This document shows, in pieces, positions 35,146 through 44,400 of a stretch of 64,000 bases of DNA. Under the pieces are notes generated by a model, which was not told the DNA's origin, searched no databases, and worked only from the letters and a program-made list of their open reading frames with translations. The position numbers and the translations under genes are program-made. The stretch's first letter is position 1; the number at the start of each line of letters is the position of its first letter. Source of the stretch: Ruminococcus sp. (GTDB taxonomy: Bacteria; Bacillota; Clostridia; Oscillospirales; Ruminococcaceae); NCBI GenBank assembly GCA_017534835.1, contig JAFXVT010000055.1, forward strand, positions 1-64,000, read 5' to 3'.

Positions 35146-37968
35146 ATGAAGACAAGTGTTTTCAAGCGCGTCATAAGCACCGCAGTTGCCGGATTTTTGG
35201 CTGTTTCATGCTCATCTATCACAGCGACCGAGCTTACCACCAACGCTGCAAAGGTGCTTCAGACCAGCCCCGGTCACACACAGGAGACCGGCTGGTACAA
35301 CGATTATCACCACGAGATCTGGCAGGCAGACACACCGAACTCATCCACAATGACTCTTGCAGATGACGGAGGCGGATTCAGCACAAGCTGGAAATGCGGT
35401 CCTAACGGCTCGAAGGGCAACTTCCTTGCCCGCCGCGGACTTTTCTGGGGCAGAAACAACCCCAATCACTGGCAGGATTACGGCAACTTCACCTGCGAGT
35501 TCGACTGCGACTGGTCGGCAGGAAGCGCCGGAAACTCACGTATCTGTATCTACGGCTGGACTGAGAACCCCCTCGTTGAATTCTACATCATCGAGGACTG
35601 GAAAAACTGGGTGCCCTCTTCCGGCAGCGCAAAGCAAGTAACTATCGACGGAAGCGTTTATGACGTATTCACGAATGCGATGAACTCTTACAACATCACT
35701 AACAGCAAGGGACCTTTCACGCAGTACATCAGCGTTCGTAAAACTCCCCGTACATCAGGTACTATCAGCATCTACAAGCACTTCGAGGCTTGGGAATCGC
35801 TCGGTATGAAGATGGGTAATCTCTACGAGGTAGCCTTCAACGTTGAAGGCTGGGAGAGCGACGGTCAGGCAAACGTTAAGAAAAACATCATCAAGTACAC
35901 TGATGAGCCCGTGCCCGAACAGCCAACCGAACCCGAACAGCCTGCTGAGCCCGATGAGAACGGCGACTTCTACACCGAGAATTTCGATTCCGGCAAGGGC
36001 GATTTCGCAGGCAGAGGCGGAGCAACCGTTTCTGTCGACAACGGCAGCTACTATGACGGGACCGGCTCACTCAAGGTCTCCGGCAGGACCAGCAACTGGC
36101 ACGGCGGTGCAGTTAAACTCGATTCTTCGGTACTCGTTCCCGGACAGATCTACAGCATAAGCGCGGCAGGTCTTCAGAAGAGCGGCAAGGATACCGACCT
36201 CAAGCTCACTCTTGAATACACAGCAGGCGGCTCGACCGACTGGATGGAGATAGTTACCGCATCTGCAAAGAGCGGTGAGTGGACAAAGCTCGAAAATACC
36301 GAGTTCACAGTTCCCTCCGGCGCTTCCGGTATGTCTGTTTACATCGAAGCTCCCGACAGCCTTACGAATATCTGGCTCGATTCATTCCAGATCTCCAAGA
36401 AGGGAAAGGCTTCGTCAGTTACTACAGGAGGCGGCACAGTCGAAACCTCCACACCTTCCACAAACCCGAATATCCCACAAGGAGATCCCGAAATGATCGC
36501 TTCACATCAGAACAACGATTACACCTATGATCCGAACGGTACAGGCTTCAAGGACTATTACGGCGAAATGTTCCGCATCGGTGCAGAGGTAAACGCATAC
36601 AACATCACAAAGCCTCAGGTACAGGAATTCATCAAGAAGAATTTCAACTCCGTTACCTGTGAAAACGAGATGAAGCCCGACTATATCTGCGACCGCAGCC
36701 GTTCATCGGGCGACAACGTAGCTATCACTCTCAACAGGGCTGCTCCTATCCTCAAGTTCTGCGAGGAAAACGGTATCGGTCTGCGCGGACACACATTCGT
36801 CTGGTATTCTCAGACTCCCGACTGGATATTCAAGGAGAATTTCAGCGATAACGGCGCAACAGTCTCTCCCGAGCGTATGAACAAGCGTCTCGAGAGTATG
36901 ATAAAGAACACATTTGAAACTCTCAAGAGAGATTATCCCAACCTCAAGGTTTATTCCTACGACGTCTGCAACGAGCTCTTCAAGAATGACGGCGGCGGAT
37001 TCCGCGGTGACGGCGGCGAATTCTCGAAGTGGTGGAGCTGCTACCACGATGATTCGTTCGTTATCAACGCTTTCAAGTATGCAAGACAATACGCTCCCGA
37101 GGGCTGCAAGCTCTATATGAACGACTACAACGAATATTTCGTGAAGAAGCGTGACGACCTCTACAATATGGCTAAGAAGATCCAGGCAGCGGGCGATTAC
37201 ATCGACGGTATCGGTATGCAGTCACATATGCATTACTGCGATTTCGGCTTCTCAGGCAGCGCTACTGAGTCCAACGATCCCAAATTCGGCACATACGCAG
37301 ACGCTATAGATATGTTCAACAGTCTCGGTCTCGATGTTCAGATCACTGAGCTCGACGTTACCACCTGTTCGATGAAGGAGGGCGCTGATCTCTTCGTCGA
37401 CATCTACAGGGTCGCAGCTGAGCGCCACAACAGCATTTCAAGCGTAACTATCTGGGGTCACTGCGACAGCGCAAGCTGGAGACAGTCCTACAAGGAGGAC
37501 GACGGAAAGGGCACTCAGGGCGGAAATCCCCTCCCCTTCGATGCAAACTGCCAGCCCAAGAGCTTCTACAGCGATATAATCGCTATACCTGCACAGGTGC
37601 TCGCAGCAGAGGAAGCTGCAAAGGCCACCACTACGACAACTACCACAACTACCACAACAACTACCACCACCACAACAACGACAACAACAACGACAACGAC
37701 CGCAGCTCCCACAACAACTACTACCACGACCACAACAGCTGCTCCTCACGATACGCTTTACGGCGACGCTAACCTCGACGGAAAGGTATCAGTTTCTGAC
37801 GCAGTTGCTATCCTCCAGTACGTTGCCAACAAGGACAAGTACGGTCTGAATGAAGAAGCTCTCGACAATGCGGACATTTACAACCGCGGCGACGGAGTAA
37901 CTGCAAGAGACGCTCTCTCGATACAGAAAAAGGACGCAGGAGTCATAAAAACCCTTCCTGAAAAGTAA
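35146..37968 (+). CDS. Bifunctional cellulosomal xylanase GH11-CBM22-GH10-dockerin
   Basis: Secreted 940-residue enzyme cutting xylan with two endo-xylanase modules. Order: signal peptide (about 1-28); GH11 (about 40-245) with nucleophile Glu145 (PLVEFYIIEDW) and acid/base Glu234 (VEGWESDG); Pro/Glu linker; CBM22 xylan-binding module (about 278-422); short linker; GH10 (about 450-815) with acid/base Glu610 (YDVCNELF) and nucleophile Glu735 (QITELDV); a linker of over 30 Thr; and a dockerin (about 868-940). The dockerin should dock it on a cellulosome scaffoldin. R. flavefaciens has published xylanases combining GH11 with GH10 or CBM22, which supports the organism guess. It has its own promoter and terminator. 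Confidence 0.96.
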   Translation: MKTSVFKRVISTAVAGFLAVSCSSITATELTTNAAKVLQTSPGHTQETGWYNDYHHEIWQADTPNSSTMTLADDGGGFSTSWKCGPNGSKGNFLARRGLFWGRNNPNHWQDYGNFTCEFDCDWSAGSAGNSRICIYGWTENPLVEFYIIEDWKNWVPSSGSAKQVTIDGSVYDVFTNAMNSYNITNSKGPFTQYISVRKTPRTSGTISIYKHFEAWESLGMKMGNLYEVAFNVEGWESDGQANVKKNIIKYTDEPVPEQPTEPEQPAEPDENGDFYTENFDSGKGDFAGRGGATVSVDNGSYYDGTGSLKVSGRTSNWHGGAVKLDSSVLVPGQIYSISAAGLQKSGKDTDLKLTLEYTAGGSTDWMEIVTASAKSGEWTKLENTEFTVPSGASGMSVYIEAPDSLTNIWLDSFQISKKGKASSVTTGGGTVETSTPSTNPNIPQGDPEMIASHQNNDYTYDPNGTGFKDYYGEMFRIGAEVNAYNITKPQVQEFIKKNFNSVTCENEMKPDYICDRSRSSGDNVAITLNRAAPILKFCEENGIGLRGHTFVWYSQTPDWIFKENFSDNGATVSPERMNKRLESMIKNTFETLKRDYPNLKVYSYDVCNELFKNDGGGFRGDGGEFSKWWSCYHDDSFVINAFKYARQYAPEGCKLYMNDYNEYFVKKRDDLYNMAKKIQAAGDYIDGIGMQSHMHYCDFGFSGSATESNDPKFGTYADAIDMFNSLGLDVQITELDVTTCSMKEGADLFVDIYRVAAERHNSISSVTIWGHCDSASWRQSYKEDDGKGTQGGNPLPFDANCQPKSFYSDIIAIPAQVLAAEEAAKATTTTTTTTTTTTTTTTTTTTTTTTTAAPTTTTTTTTTAAPHDTLYGDANLDGKVSVSDAVAILQYVANKDKYGLNEEALDNADIYNRGDGVTARDALSIQKKDAGVIKTLPEK
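37628..37743 (+). repeat. Thr-codon microsatellite-like linker in the xylanase gene
   Basis: Near-uninterrupted ACN codons, with all four third bases mixed, encode the linker before the dockerin, broken once by AAP. The same kind of tract opens the window at 1-105. Mixed synonymous codons suggest selection for Thr rather than simple slippage. Confidence 0.85.
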
Positions 37969-38006
37969 AGCGTAAACACAACTGAATAACCCCAAAAGTG
38001 CATCAG

Positions 38007-38083
38007 AGGGACTTCCCCCTCTGCCGGTTTCGTGGGCTGCCGATTACGTAACGTAAAGTTTACGGCTCGGCAGCCCTTTTTTT
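38007..38083 (+). repeat. Dispersed palindromic repeat copy C acting as xylanase terminator
   Basis: Shares the pattern GCCGGTTTCGTGGG...TTTACGGCTCGGCAGCCC with the other copies. Here the outer stem GGGCTGCCGA/TCGGCAGCCC is perfect and followed by seven T, so this copy works as a rho-independent terminator (hairpin about 38033-38083). The 313 bases between the xylanase and lipoprotein genes hold this and the next promoter; no other gene is seen. Confidence 0.75.
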
Positions 38084-38177
38084 AGAAAAAGCCCTTAGTG
38101 ACTGTACCGATTTTTCGAGATATAGCGCCATTTTAGCTAAATAACAGAATAATAACAGTCCGTTAACATTTTGTATA

Positions 38178-38206
38178 TTGATAGCAAGAACGAAGTGTGA
38201 TACAAT
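38178..38206 (+). promoter_or_regulatory. Promoter of the duplicated-domain lipoprotein
   Basis: -35 TTGATA (38178-38183), 17-bp spacer, -10 TACAAT (38201-38206); the chosen ATG is 76 bases downstream. Confidence 0.7.
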
Positions 38207-38281
38207 TACTTTCAATTGACAGCACAGCTTGCGCGGACATACCTCTGCGCAAATAATGATGATTCTGAAAGAGGTAACAAT

Positions 38282-39049
38282 ATGAAAAAAACATCGATTC
38301 TCGTAACGCTTCTCCTTGCCGCGATGCTCACAGGCTGCGGCAGCGATACCGAGAGCAGCGACAGCTTTGCTTCTCCCAAAACAACAACGACTACCGCATC
38401 AGCAGAGACAAACAGCCCGGCTGAGTCCGCAGCCACTTCCACAGGCACCGCAACTACTGCTGCAAGCGAGGCAGCCAAGCAGGATGATACAGCCGCTTCC
38501 AATCCTGATGAAATGGCTAAGGCAGAGTGGGAAGCATATACTCAGACAGATGAATACAAGGAGCATATGGCTGCGCAGGCTGCAACTCAGAATGCTATCT
38601 CATATGCAGGCGGCGAGGGCTTCAAAGCTGTGAGCTGTGACCTCATCTCATCTGAAAATGGCGTATACACATTCAAGATCGGTATCACAAGTATGAATGA
38701 TGCATCTGCTCCTGTAACGTACTACATTGCAACTCCTGACTCTTGTATGAGCGAATCCGATGCGTCGCTCACTCCCGAAGAAGCTAAGGCTAAGGCTGAA
38801 TGGGAGGCTTACGCTGACACAGATGAATTCAAAGAGCATATGGCTGCACAGGCTGCTACACAGAACGCTATCTCATACGCAGGCGGAGAAGGCTTCAAAG
38901 CTGTAAGCTGTGACCTTATCTCCTCAGAGAACGGCGTTTATACTTTCAAAATAGGCATCACGAGCATGAACGACGCGACCGCACCGGTGTGGTACTACAT
39001 CGCAACAAACAACTCCTGTGTGAGCGAAGCAGATTATTACAACAACTGA
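38282..39049 (+). CDS. Lipoprotein with two nearly identical tandem domains
   Basis: A 255-residue surface lipoprotein: signal peptide with lipobox LTGC (Cys19), a Thr/Ala/Ser-rich spacer (about 30-78), then two copies of an about 79-residue domain (80-158 and 171-249), each with one AEWEAY, EHMAAQAATQNAISYAGGEG and CDLISSENGVYTFKIG stretch. The domain begins like Ltp/host-cell-surface-exposed lipoprotein repeats, but I am not sure of the family. The start is the ATG at 38282 after GAGGTAAC; the open frame extends further upstream but past the promoter. It is flanked by its own promoter and terminator. Confidence 0.85.
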   Translation: MKKTSILVTLLLAAMLTGCGSDTESSDSFASPKTTTTTASAETNSPAESAATSTGTATTAASEAAKQDDTAASNPDEMAKAEWEAYTQTDEYKEHMAAQAATQNAISYAGGEGFKAVSCDLISSENGVYTFKIGITSMNDASAPVTYYIATPDSCMSESDASLTPEEAKAKAEWEAYADTDEFKEHMAAQAATQNAISYAGGEGFKAVSCDLISSENGVYTFKIGITSMNDATAPVWYYIATNNSCVSEADYYNN

Positions 39050-39067
39050 CACATTTCATAACAAACC

Positions 39068-39108
39068 AGACAGAGGCAGCTCCTTATCATCGGAGCTGCC
39101 TCTGTCTG
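39068..39108. terminator. Bidirectional terminator
   Basis: Stem AGACAGAGGCAGCTCC/GGAGCTGCCTCTGTCT, 16 bp perfect, between the convergent lipoprotein gene and the hydrolase remnant. The flanking T content is modest. Confidence 0.75.
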
Positions 39109-39114
39109 TGTATA

Positions 39115-39351
39115 TCAGTTGTAAGCCTTCCACCACCGCGTCAATACAGGCGGAGCGTCAAGGTCGAACGTCTCGCAGATATGCGGAGCGATAACGCTTA
39201 TCCCACGCTTTTCTGCCTCATCTGCAAAGCGCTCGGGACCGTCGTCCCAGCCGTGGTTAGAAAGGGAAAATGCTCCCCAGTGTATCGGCATAACTCTCTT
39301 TGCTCCGATGATCTCAGCCGCCATGACAGATTCCTCGGGATAGAGATACCC
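39115..39351 (-). pseudogene. MBL-fold metal hydrolase, C-terminal remnant
   Basis: About 78 codons reading YPEESVMAAEIIGAKRVMPI then HWGAFSLSNHGWDDGPERF, which matches the C-terminus of UlaG/NAPE-PLD-like metallo-beta-lactamase-fold hydrolases (the HWG His is a metal ligand). The N-terminal two thirds with the HxHxDH motif are missing: the sequence runs straight into a resolvase fragment on the other strand. The gene is therefore broken and probably silent. Confidence 0.8.
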
Positions 39352-39749
39352 TCTACATTGAAAGCATCAGCAGACTTGGACGTTCCACGCGAGATCTGCT
39401 CAATATCGTTGATGTGCTCCAGAAGAAAGGAGTTACTCTTGTCAGCAGCAAAGAGAACATCGATACCAACACTCCGCAGGGACGATTCGTTCTGTCGATA
39501 TTCGCTGCACTTTCAGAGCTTGAACGAGAACAGACATTACAGCGTCAGCGTGAGGGTATAGCCATAGCTAAGTCTCAAGGGAAATACAAAGGAAGACAAC
39601 CTTTACCTATCGACTGGATAAAGTTCGGTCAGCTGGATCAGCATTGGAAGTCTGGTACTATTACTGCTGTATGGTTTCAGAAAGAGATTGGCCTGCGTGC
39701 CAACACATTTTACCGCAGGCTCAAAGAATACGAAAGAAAGTTTACATAA
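39339..39749 (+). pseudogene. Serine recombinase (resolvase/invertase), 5'-truncated remnant
   Basis: The frame reads DTLYIESISRLGRSTRDLLN, IDTNTPQGRFVLSIFAALSE, LEREQTLQRQREGIAIAKSQ and GKYKGRQP, the second half of the resolvase catalytic domain with its helix-E region. A short HTH tail ends at TAA. The N-terminal part with the active-site Ser is missing, cut at the junction with the hydrolase remnant. A GTG at 39414 could start a short product, but no ribosome site is convincing. Confidence 0.82.
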
Positions 39750-39996
39750 ATGAGACGGAGCCGGGATAACCGGCTCCAATCATCTTTCAATAAGGTGGCT
39801 GTTTTTATTGCAATATTTCAAAAGCCGAAAAACAACTTATATGACATACTTTTTTTGTATGTCAATAGACCATAGGCTAATGACGCACATAAAACATAGA
39901 CTATATAACATCTGATACACTAAAACTTTTTGAGAAGACATTCATGATAAAGATCATACAGAACAGCTTTCAGTTTTATCATATAGCTGAAAGAAC

Positions 39997-40371
39997 TTAA
40001 ATATCCTTAATGGAAGGATTGACTTTACCTTCAATGATCTCAGCATTAGGAGCACTGGGCTTAAGGTTCTCAACAGCTTTTCCAAATCCGCTGCCGCCTG
40101 ATGTGGCGAATAGAATGATCTTTTTGCCCGAAAAATCATAGCTTTCAAGGAAGGAATTGATGATCTTAGGGGCAATGTACCACCATACGGGGAAACCCAC
40201 ATAGATTGTGTCATATACTGCAATATCAGCACTTTTATCAGCAAGTTCAGGACGTGAGCTGTGATTGCTCATCTCTACGCTGCTGCGTGACTGCTTGTTC
40301 TGCCAGTTCAGATCTGCACTTGTGTAGGGAACGGCAGGGCGTATTTCATAAAGGTCAGCGCCTGTTTTGAG
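39997..40371 (-). pseudogene. Flavodoxin-like protein, 5'-truncated remnant
   Basis: The frame reads KTGADLYEIRPAVPYTSADL, then NWQNKQSRSS and YDTIYVGFPVWWYIAPKIIN, then FATSGGSGFG: the C-terminal two thirds of a flavodoxin (NADPH-type reductase partner, FMN-binding). The N-terminal phosphate-binding loop (T/S-x-T-G-x-T) is missing; upstream the sequence changes into an acetyltransferase-like fragment in another frame. A shorter product from the Met at 40272 is possible but would lack FMN contacts. Confidence 0.8.
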
Positions 40372-40489
40372 GGAAAGAACGGCTTCAATCCACCCTCTCC
40401 TTCTTCATAGGGGTAATCCCAGAATGACGCACCGATAAGTGTGGATATTTCGTCTATTTTTGCTTTTGACAAAGAACGTATTCTTTCAT
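40372..40489 (-). pseudogene. GNAT-type acetyltransferase, 5' remnant
   Basis: After the methyltransferase stop, AGAAAGGAAC and an ATG at 40489 begin MKEYVLCQKQK, which stops at once. Shifting by one base at an AAAAA tract (40464-40468) continues IDEISTLIGASFWDYPYEEG and EGGLKPFF, which looks like the start of a GNAT acetyltransferase. It then runs into the flavodoxin fragment. Both the frameshift and the fusion break it. The family call is tentative. Confidence 0.5.
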
Positions 40490-40506
40490 TGATGTTCCTT
40501 TCTGCT

Positions 40507-41304
40507 TCACCACTTAAATGTTGCCCAGCGATCATTCACTTTCGGCAGCAGCAGTGCAAAGAGCTTTGCACGGATACTGTACTTTCTCATTTCCTCATTG
40601 AAGCTGTGTTCTTCCACAAGCTGGAAACCGTTCACCAGATCTGCAATCTCCTGTCCTGAATCCGTACCGGACATGAAATGTGCATTGGTGTTTTTCACGG
40701 TATCATGATGTTTGTCATTTTTCATCATGAACTTTCCATTCTGTTCTGCGATAAGAATACCGCCGTCAGGAAAATTGTTTTTCAGCACTTCAAGAAATGT
40801 GCGTATCTGGTCCAGCGTCAGATACATGAACAGTCCCTCAGCTATGAATACCGGCTTTGCTTTTCTGCCTGCGAGAGACTCCTTTACCTGTCCGCACCAG
40901 CTATCCTCCAATGCATTTCCTGCGATCATGGTCACACGGTCACGCTCCGGAAATGCCTTCCTTCTTGCAGCTATCGCATCGGGCAGATCAAGGTCAAACC
41001 ACAGGATCTTGCCGTTATCCATTCTCGAAAACCGGTCATCAAATCCTGCACCGACATTTACAATGACTGTATCGGGATGCTTTTTTATGATGCCTTTAAG
41101 CTGACGGTCAAGCATGATCGTTCTCGCAATCACGCCCTCATGAGACATAAATTTATCGTACTGCGCTGTGTCTATTTTCAGCGTTTTAATGATCTCAACA
41201 GCTTTCTGATCTTTGATACGGGCATTTTTCCGCAGTGTCTCATTTGCTTTGACTGCAAGCGGAATCAGTGCCGTTGTCTGAACATCTCCGAGTTTCAGTT
41301 CCAT
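40507..41304 (-). CDS. Class I SAM-dependent methyltransferase, LCMT-like
   Basis: A 265-residue cytoplasmic protein. VIVNVGAGFDDRFSRMDNG is the SAM-binding glycine loop, WFDLDLPDAIAARR follows with the acidic ribose-binding residue, and FIAEGLFMYLTLDQIRTF is typical of leucine-carboxyl-methyltransferase-like (PPM/Omt) enzymes. The target is unknown. I start at the ATG at 41304, 9 bases after AAAGGAG; a TTG two codons earlier is less likely. It follows the FtsX permease gene by 22 bases, so it is probably co-transcribed with that exporter. Confidence 0.88.
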   Translation of the reverse strand: MELKLGDVQTTALIPLAVKANETLRKNARIKDQKAVEIIKTLKIDTAQYDKFMSHEGVIARTIMLDRQLKGIIKKHPDTVIVNVGAGFDDRFSRMDNGKILWFDLDLPDAIAARRKAFPERDRVTMIAGNALEDSWCGQVKESLAGRKAKPVFIAEGLFMYLTLDQIRTFLEVLKNNFPDGGILIAEQNGKFMMKNDKHHDTVKNTNAHFMSGTDSGQEIADLVNGFQLVEEHSFNEEMRKYSIRAKLFALLLPKVNDRWATFKW

Positions 41305-41326
41305 AATCAATACTCCTTTTTCATTT

Positions 41327-43621
41327 TTATTCCATGCCTTTCAGCACTTCTACCATGTCTATTCTCTTTATCCTGCGTGATAACAGGAAGCTGACAAGCA
41401 CAGATACTGTCATTACAAATATTGCTGCAATGGTATATGTTGATGGAGCAATATAGCATGGCCAGTCTACGGCATCACCGTTTGAGTCCATCATAGCCTG
41501 TAACGGCACACGTCCGAGGGGAAGTCCACATATCACTCCGATGATTGACAGCCATAAATTCTGCGTTGAAAGAAGTCTGCGTATGGCACTGCTCTTGAAG
41601 CCGAGAACCTTTAGCGTTGCGAATTCCTTCTCACGTTCATTGAATGACAGATTTCCCGAATTATAGAGCACTATGACTATCAGCAGAACCGAGAATATCA
41701 CCATGAAATACACAAGCAGATTCATGATCTCCATCATCTTGTCAAAAGCCGCTATCAGGTCTTTCATGCTGTGGACTGCGGAAACACAGTCATGATCGGC
41801 GACATTATCGCAGTCATTTTTTGAAACAAGCATTACAGGACGGAAGTCCATTCCTGCGGCTTCGTAATCCTCACGGAGCATTGTTAATCCTGTTATATTC
41901 GGGTGGCGTGAGATAAGTCCAATCTTGCTCTCATTCCATTTGCTGCCTGTTGCAGTTTTCCAGTACACTCTATCGCCTTCGGACAGTCCCAGCTTTTTTG
42001 CCTGTTTCATGGTGAGTGCGACTGTGCCTTTCGGGATAGGCATTGTATTTAGTTCTGTATCGGAAACGCAGTAAAGCTGTTCTCCTTCGGTAACTGCCAG
42101 CTTACAGCTTATGATGCCGTCAGAAGTCGGGTGATCCTTTGCAGCAATAGACACCGCCTCCATAGCGATAAGCTCACCGTCAGTCCCGATTTTCAGCTCC
42201 TCAGCCTGTTCGGGAGTACAGCTGTCATTGAGAATCACCTGATACTCATAGTTCTGAATGTCCCGGAAATACCAGTCACGGACATAATCCACCGTATCAT
42301 AGGCTCCAAGTCCCAGTTCCATTATCATCATACCCATACAAGTGCCGAAAATGCCCATAAATGCACGCATTTTCGAGCGTGAGATGTCACGCAGATTGTA
42401 TCTTGCATTGAAACTCAGCTTGTTCCAGAAAGGAAGTTTCTCAAAAATACAGGGCTTAGCAGTTTTCGCAGCCGCAGGTCTGAGAGCCTCAGACGGGTGT
42501 ATCTTCAGTATCTGCTTGCAGCTGAAATAGGTAGTTCCCGTGCATATCAGAACAAGAACTGCCGCAACGATGATACTTTTGTAGCTGGATCCCGGCTGCC
42601 AGTTCGGAATGGTATAGAACTGGCTGAACATATTGACCATAAGCCTGCCGAATGTCAGCAAACCAAGAATAATACCCAAAGCACAGCCGATCACCGAAAG
42701 CACAAAGCTGTAGCTGAGATAGTGAAACAGGATCTTTCGCTTTTTCATACCCAGAGCATTGAGTGTGCCTATCTGCGTCCTCTGCTGAGCGATCATTCGC
42801 TTCATTGTGGTTATGATAACAAGCAGTGCGATCGATACAAACACGAAAGAGAATATGTACGAAAAGCTGTCATGCTGTGCCAGTTCGTCCGAAAGCTGAT
42901 ACCAGCCGCGGATACTGTTTCTGTCAGCAAGGTATGCGTAGTTATCTTCAAGCGCCTTTGCAATTTCGTCCTCAAACCCAAGCGCCTTACCGTCACAGGT
43001 GAATATTATCTCATTATTGATTCGCATTTCTTCCGGCAGAACTTTCTGAGACAAATATGCAAATCCGATGTTATGAAAGTCAGAATCTGTATCAGTTGAA
43101 GCACAGGCGAATTCATATTCGGGAGTGACGACAAGACCCTTGACTTCTTTTTCAATGTCCAGACCCATGACATGAACTGTGAATTTATCACCGACTTTTA
43201 TTCCCCATGTCTCAGCAAATCTGCTGAACAGCCACAAGCCGTTTTCGTCGTCTGCATTGAAGTATGTACCGTCAGCAGTCCTCGGAATAGTGACATCTGT
43301 GTTGTTCTGAAAATAGCAGTACATCTCCGCTGTATTATATTTTTCATCGGCTTTTCCGAGCACCTCTGCGCGGAGCTGAACATCTTTAATACCGCTGATA
43401 TCTGCAATTTTCTTTGCCTGTTCCTCACTGAAGTCTGCACCGTATATCCAGCCGTCAGCGAAGTTGGAGTCACTCTCGAAATCGGCTCTTGCTTTGTTGC
43501 CGCCGATGACATTTGCCTGAAATCCAGTATAGCACCACATAGCGATCAGCGACAGGAGCATGATCGAAAAGAACTGCGCAAAGTTGGCTTTGATATCACG
43601 CAGCATTTTACGTTTGAGCAT
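41327..43621 (-). CDS. FtsX-type ABC permease (second exporter)
   Basis: A 764-residue permease with an N-terminal helix (about 12-32), a large extracytoplasmic domain (about 35-245), three central helices (about 250-370), a second extracytoplasmic region and three to four C-terminal helices (about 630-755) ending RRIKRIDMVEVLKGME. The VLKGME end is the usual FtsX tail. I start at MLKRKMLRDIKANF (ATG at 43621) after GGTGAGGTGACGG; the open frame extends nine codons further. It pairs with the ATPase encoded 10 bases upstream. The substrate is unknown. Confidence 0.9.
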   Translation of the reverse strand: MLKRKMLRDIKANFAQFFSIMLLSLIAMWCYTGFQANVIGGNKARADFESDSNFADGWIYGADFSEEQAKKIADISGIKDVQLRAEVLGKADEKYNTAEMYCYFQNNTDVTIPRTADGTYFNADDENGLWLFSRFAETWGIKVGDKFTVHVMGLDIEKEVKGLVVTPEYEFACASTDTDSDFHNIGFAYLSQKVLPEEMRINNEIIFTCDGKALGFEDEIAKALEDNYAYLADRNSIRGWYQLSDELAQHDSFSYIFSFVFVSIALLVIITTMKRMIAQQRTQIGTLNALGMKKRKILFHYLSYSFVLSVIGCALGIILGLLTFGRLMVNMFSQFYTIPNWQPGSSYKSIIVAAVLVLICTGTTYFSCKQILKIHPSEALRPAAAKTAKPCIFEKLPFWNKLSFNARYNLRDISRSKMRAFMGIFGTCMGMMIMELGLGAYDTVDYVRDWYFRDIQNYEYQVILNDSCTPEQAEELKIGTDGELIAMEAVSIAAKDHPTSDGIISCKLAVTEGEQLYCVSDTELNTMPIPKGTVALTMKQAKKLGLSEGDRVYWKTATGSKWNESKIGLISRHPNITGLTMLREDYEAAGMDFRPVMLVSKNDCDNVADHDCVSAVHSMKDLIAAFDKMMEIMNLLVYFMVIFSVLLIVIVLYNSGNLSFNEREKEFATLKVLGFKSSAIRRLLSTQNLWLSIIGVICGLPLGRVPLQAMMDSNGDAVDWPCYIAPSTYTIAAIFVMTVSVLVSFLLSRRIKRIDMVEVLKGME

Positions 43622-43631
43622 CACCGTCACC

Positions 43632-44333
43632 TCACCATTCGATGTCATTCACTGACATGGGCTTATCATTGGTCTTGATCGACTTGATCTTGCCGTTTCT
43701 CATGTGAATGATACGGTTCGCACACTTTGCAATATCCGCATTGTGTGTAACAAGAATGACTGTATTCCCGTGTTCCGTTGACAGCTTTTGCAGCATATCA
43801 ATCACAAGCTTTCCCGTTTCGGAATCGAGAGCACCTGTGGGCTCATCACCGAGAATTATCTTCGGATCTTTGGCAAGTGCTCTCGCAATGGAAACTCTCT
43901 GCTGCTGTCCTCCTGACATCTGCGTAGGGAACTTGTTCTTCTGATCGGAAAGTCCCACACGCTCAAGCATTTCATCTGCGCTGAGTGCGGATCTCTTGAT
44001 ATCCTTGACAAGAGCGACATTTTCATACGCAGTCAGACCCGGAAGAAGATTGTAAAACTGAAATATAAACCCGATCGTATCCGCACGGTATTCCGAAAGC
44101 TGTCTGTCATTGTACGATGATATTTCCTTACCGTCAACAATGACCTTCCCCTCTGTCGGAACGTCCATTCCTCCAAGCATATTAAGAACAGTTGATTTTC
44201 CTGCACCTGACTGTCCGAGTATGACCACAAATTCTCCCTTTTCTATGGTAAAGCTCACATGGTCAACTGCGACCTGTTTTCCTTCGCCTTTACCGTATAT
44301 TTTCACTACGTCCTTGAATTCCACTGCTGACAT
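43632..44333 (-). CDS. ABC transporter ATPase (MacB/LolD type, second exporter)
   Basis: A 233-residue ATPase with Walker A GQSGAGKST (40-48), signature MSGGQQQRV and Walker B IILGDEPTGAL. It works with the FtsX permease encoded next. GAGGAAT precedes the start. The gene follows a promoter overlapped by palindromic sites (44358-44411), which suggests repressor control, although no regulator gene is adjacent. Confidence 0.94.
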   Translation of the reverse strand: MSAVEFKDVVKIYGKGEGKQVAVDHVSFTIEKGEFVVILGQSGAGKSTVLNMLGGMDVPTEGKVIVDGKEISSYNDRQLSEYRADTIGFIFQFYNLLPGLTAYENVALVKDIKRSALSADEMLERVGLSDQKNKFPTQMSGGQQQRVSIARALAKDPKIILGDEPTGALDSETGKLVIDMLQKLSTEHGNTVILVTHNADIAKCANRIIHMRNGKIKSIKTNDKPMSVNDIEW

Positions 44334-44357
44334 TCTGATTCCTCCCGTTTATATTTG

Positions 44358-44400
44358 GTTAGTATATGCAAACTATATTCCTATTATAGCATATGCTAAC
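44358..44400. promoter_or_regulatory. Paired operator-like palindromes at the ABC promoter
   Basis: TAGCATATGCTA (44387-44398) is a perfect 12-bp palindrome covering the -10/spacer border. GTTAGTATATGC (44358-44369) is an inverted relative just downstream in transcription. Together they form GTTAGTATATGC-N19-GCATATGCTAAC, the look of a TetR- or PadR-type repressor site. Confidence 0.6.

Noticed and set aside
37628..37743. Short ACA/ACT repeats as a possible CRISPR array
   Set aside because: There are no unique spacers; the repeats are in-frame Thr codons of a linker.
37438..37749. 103-residue minus-strand Cys/Gly-rich frame
   Set aside because: It is the complement of the Thr-codon linker of the xylanase; the low complexity explains it.
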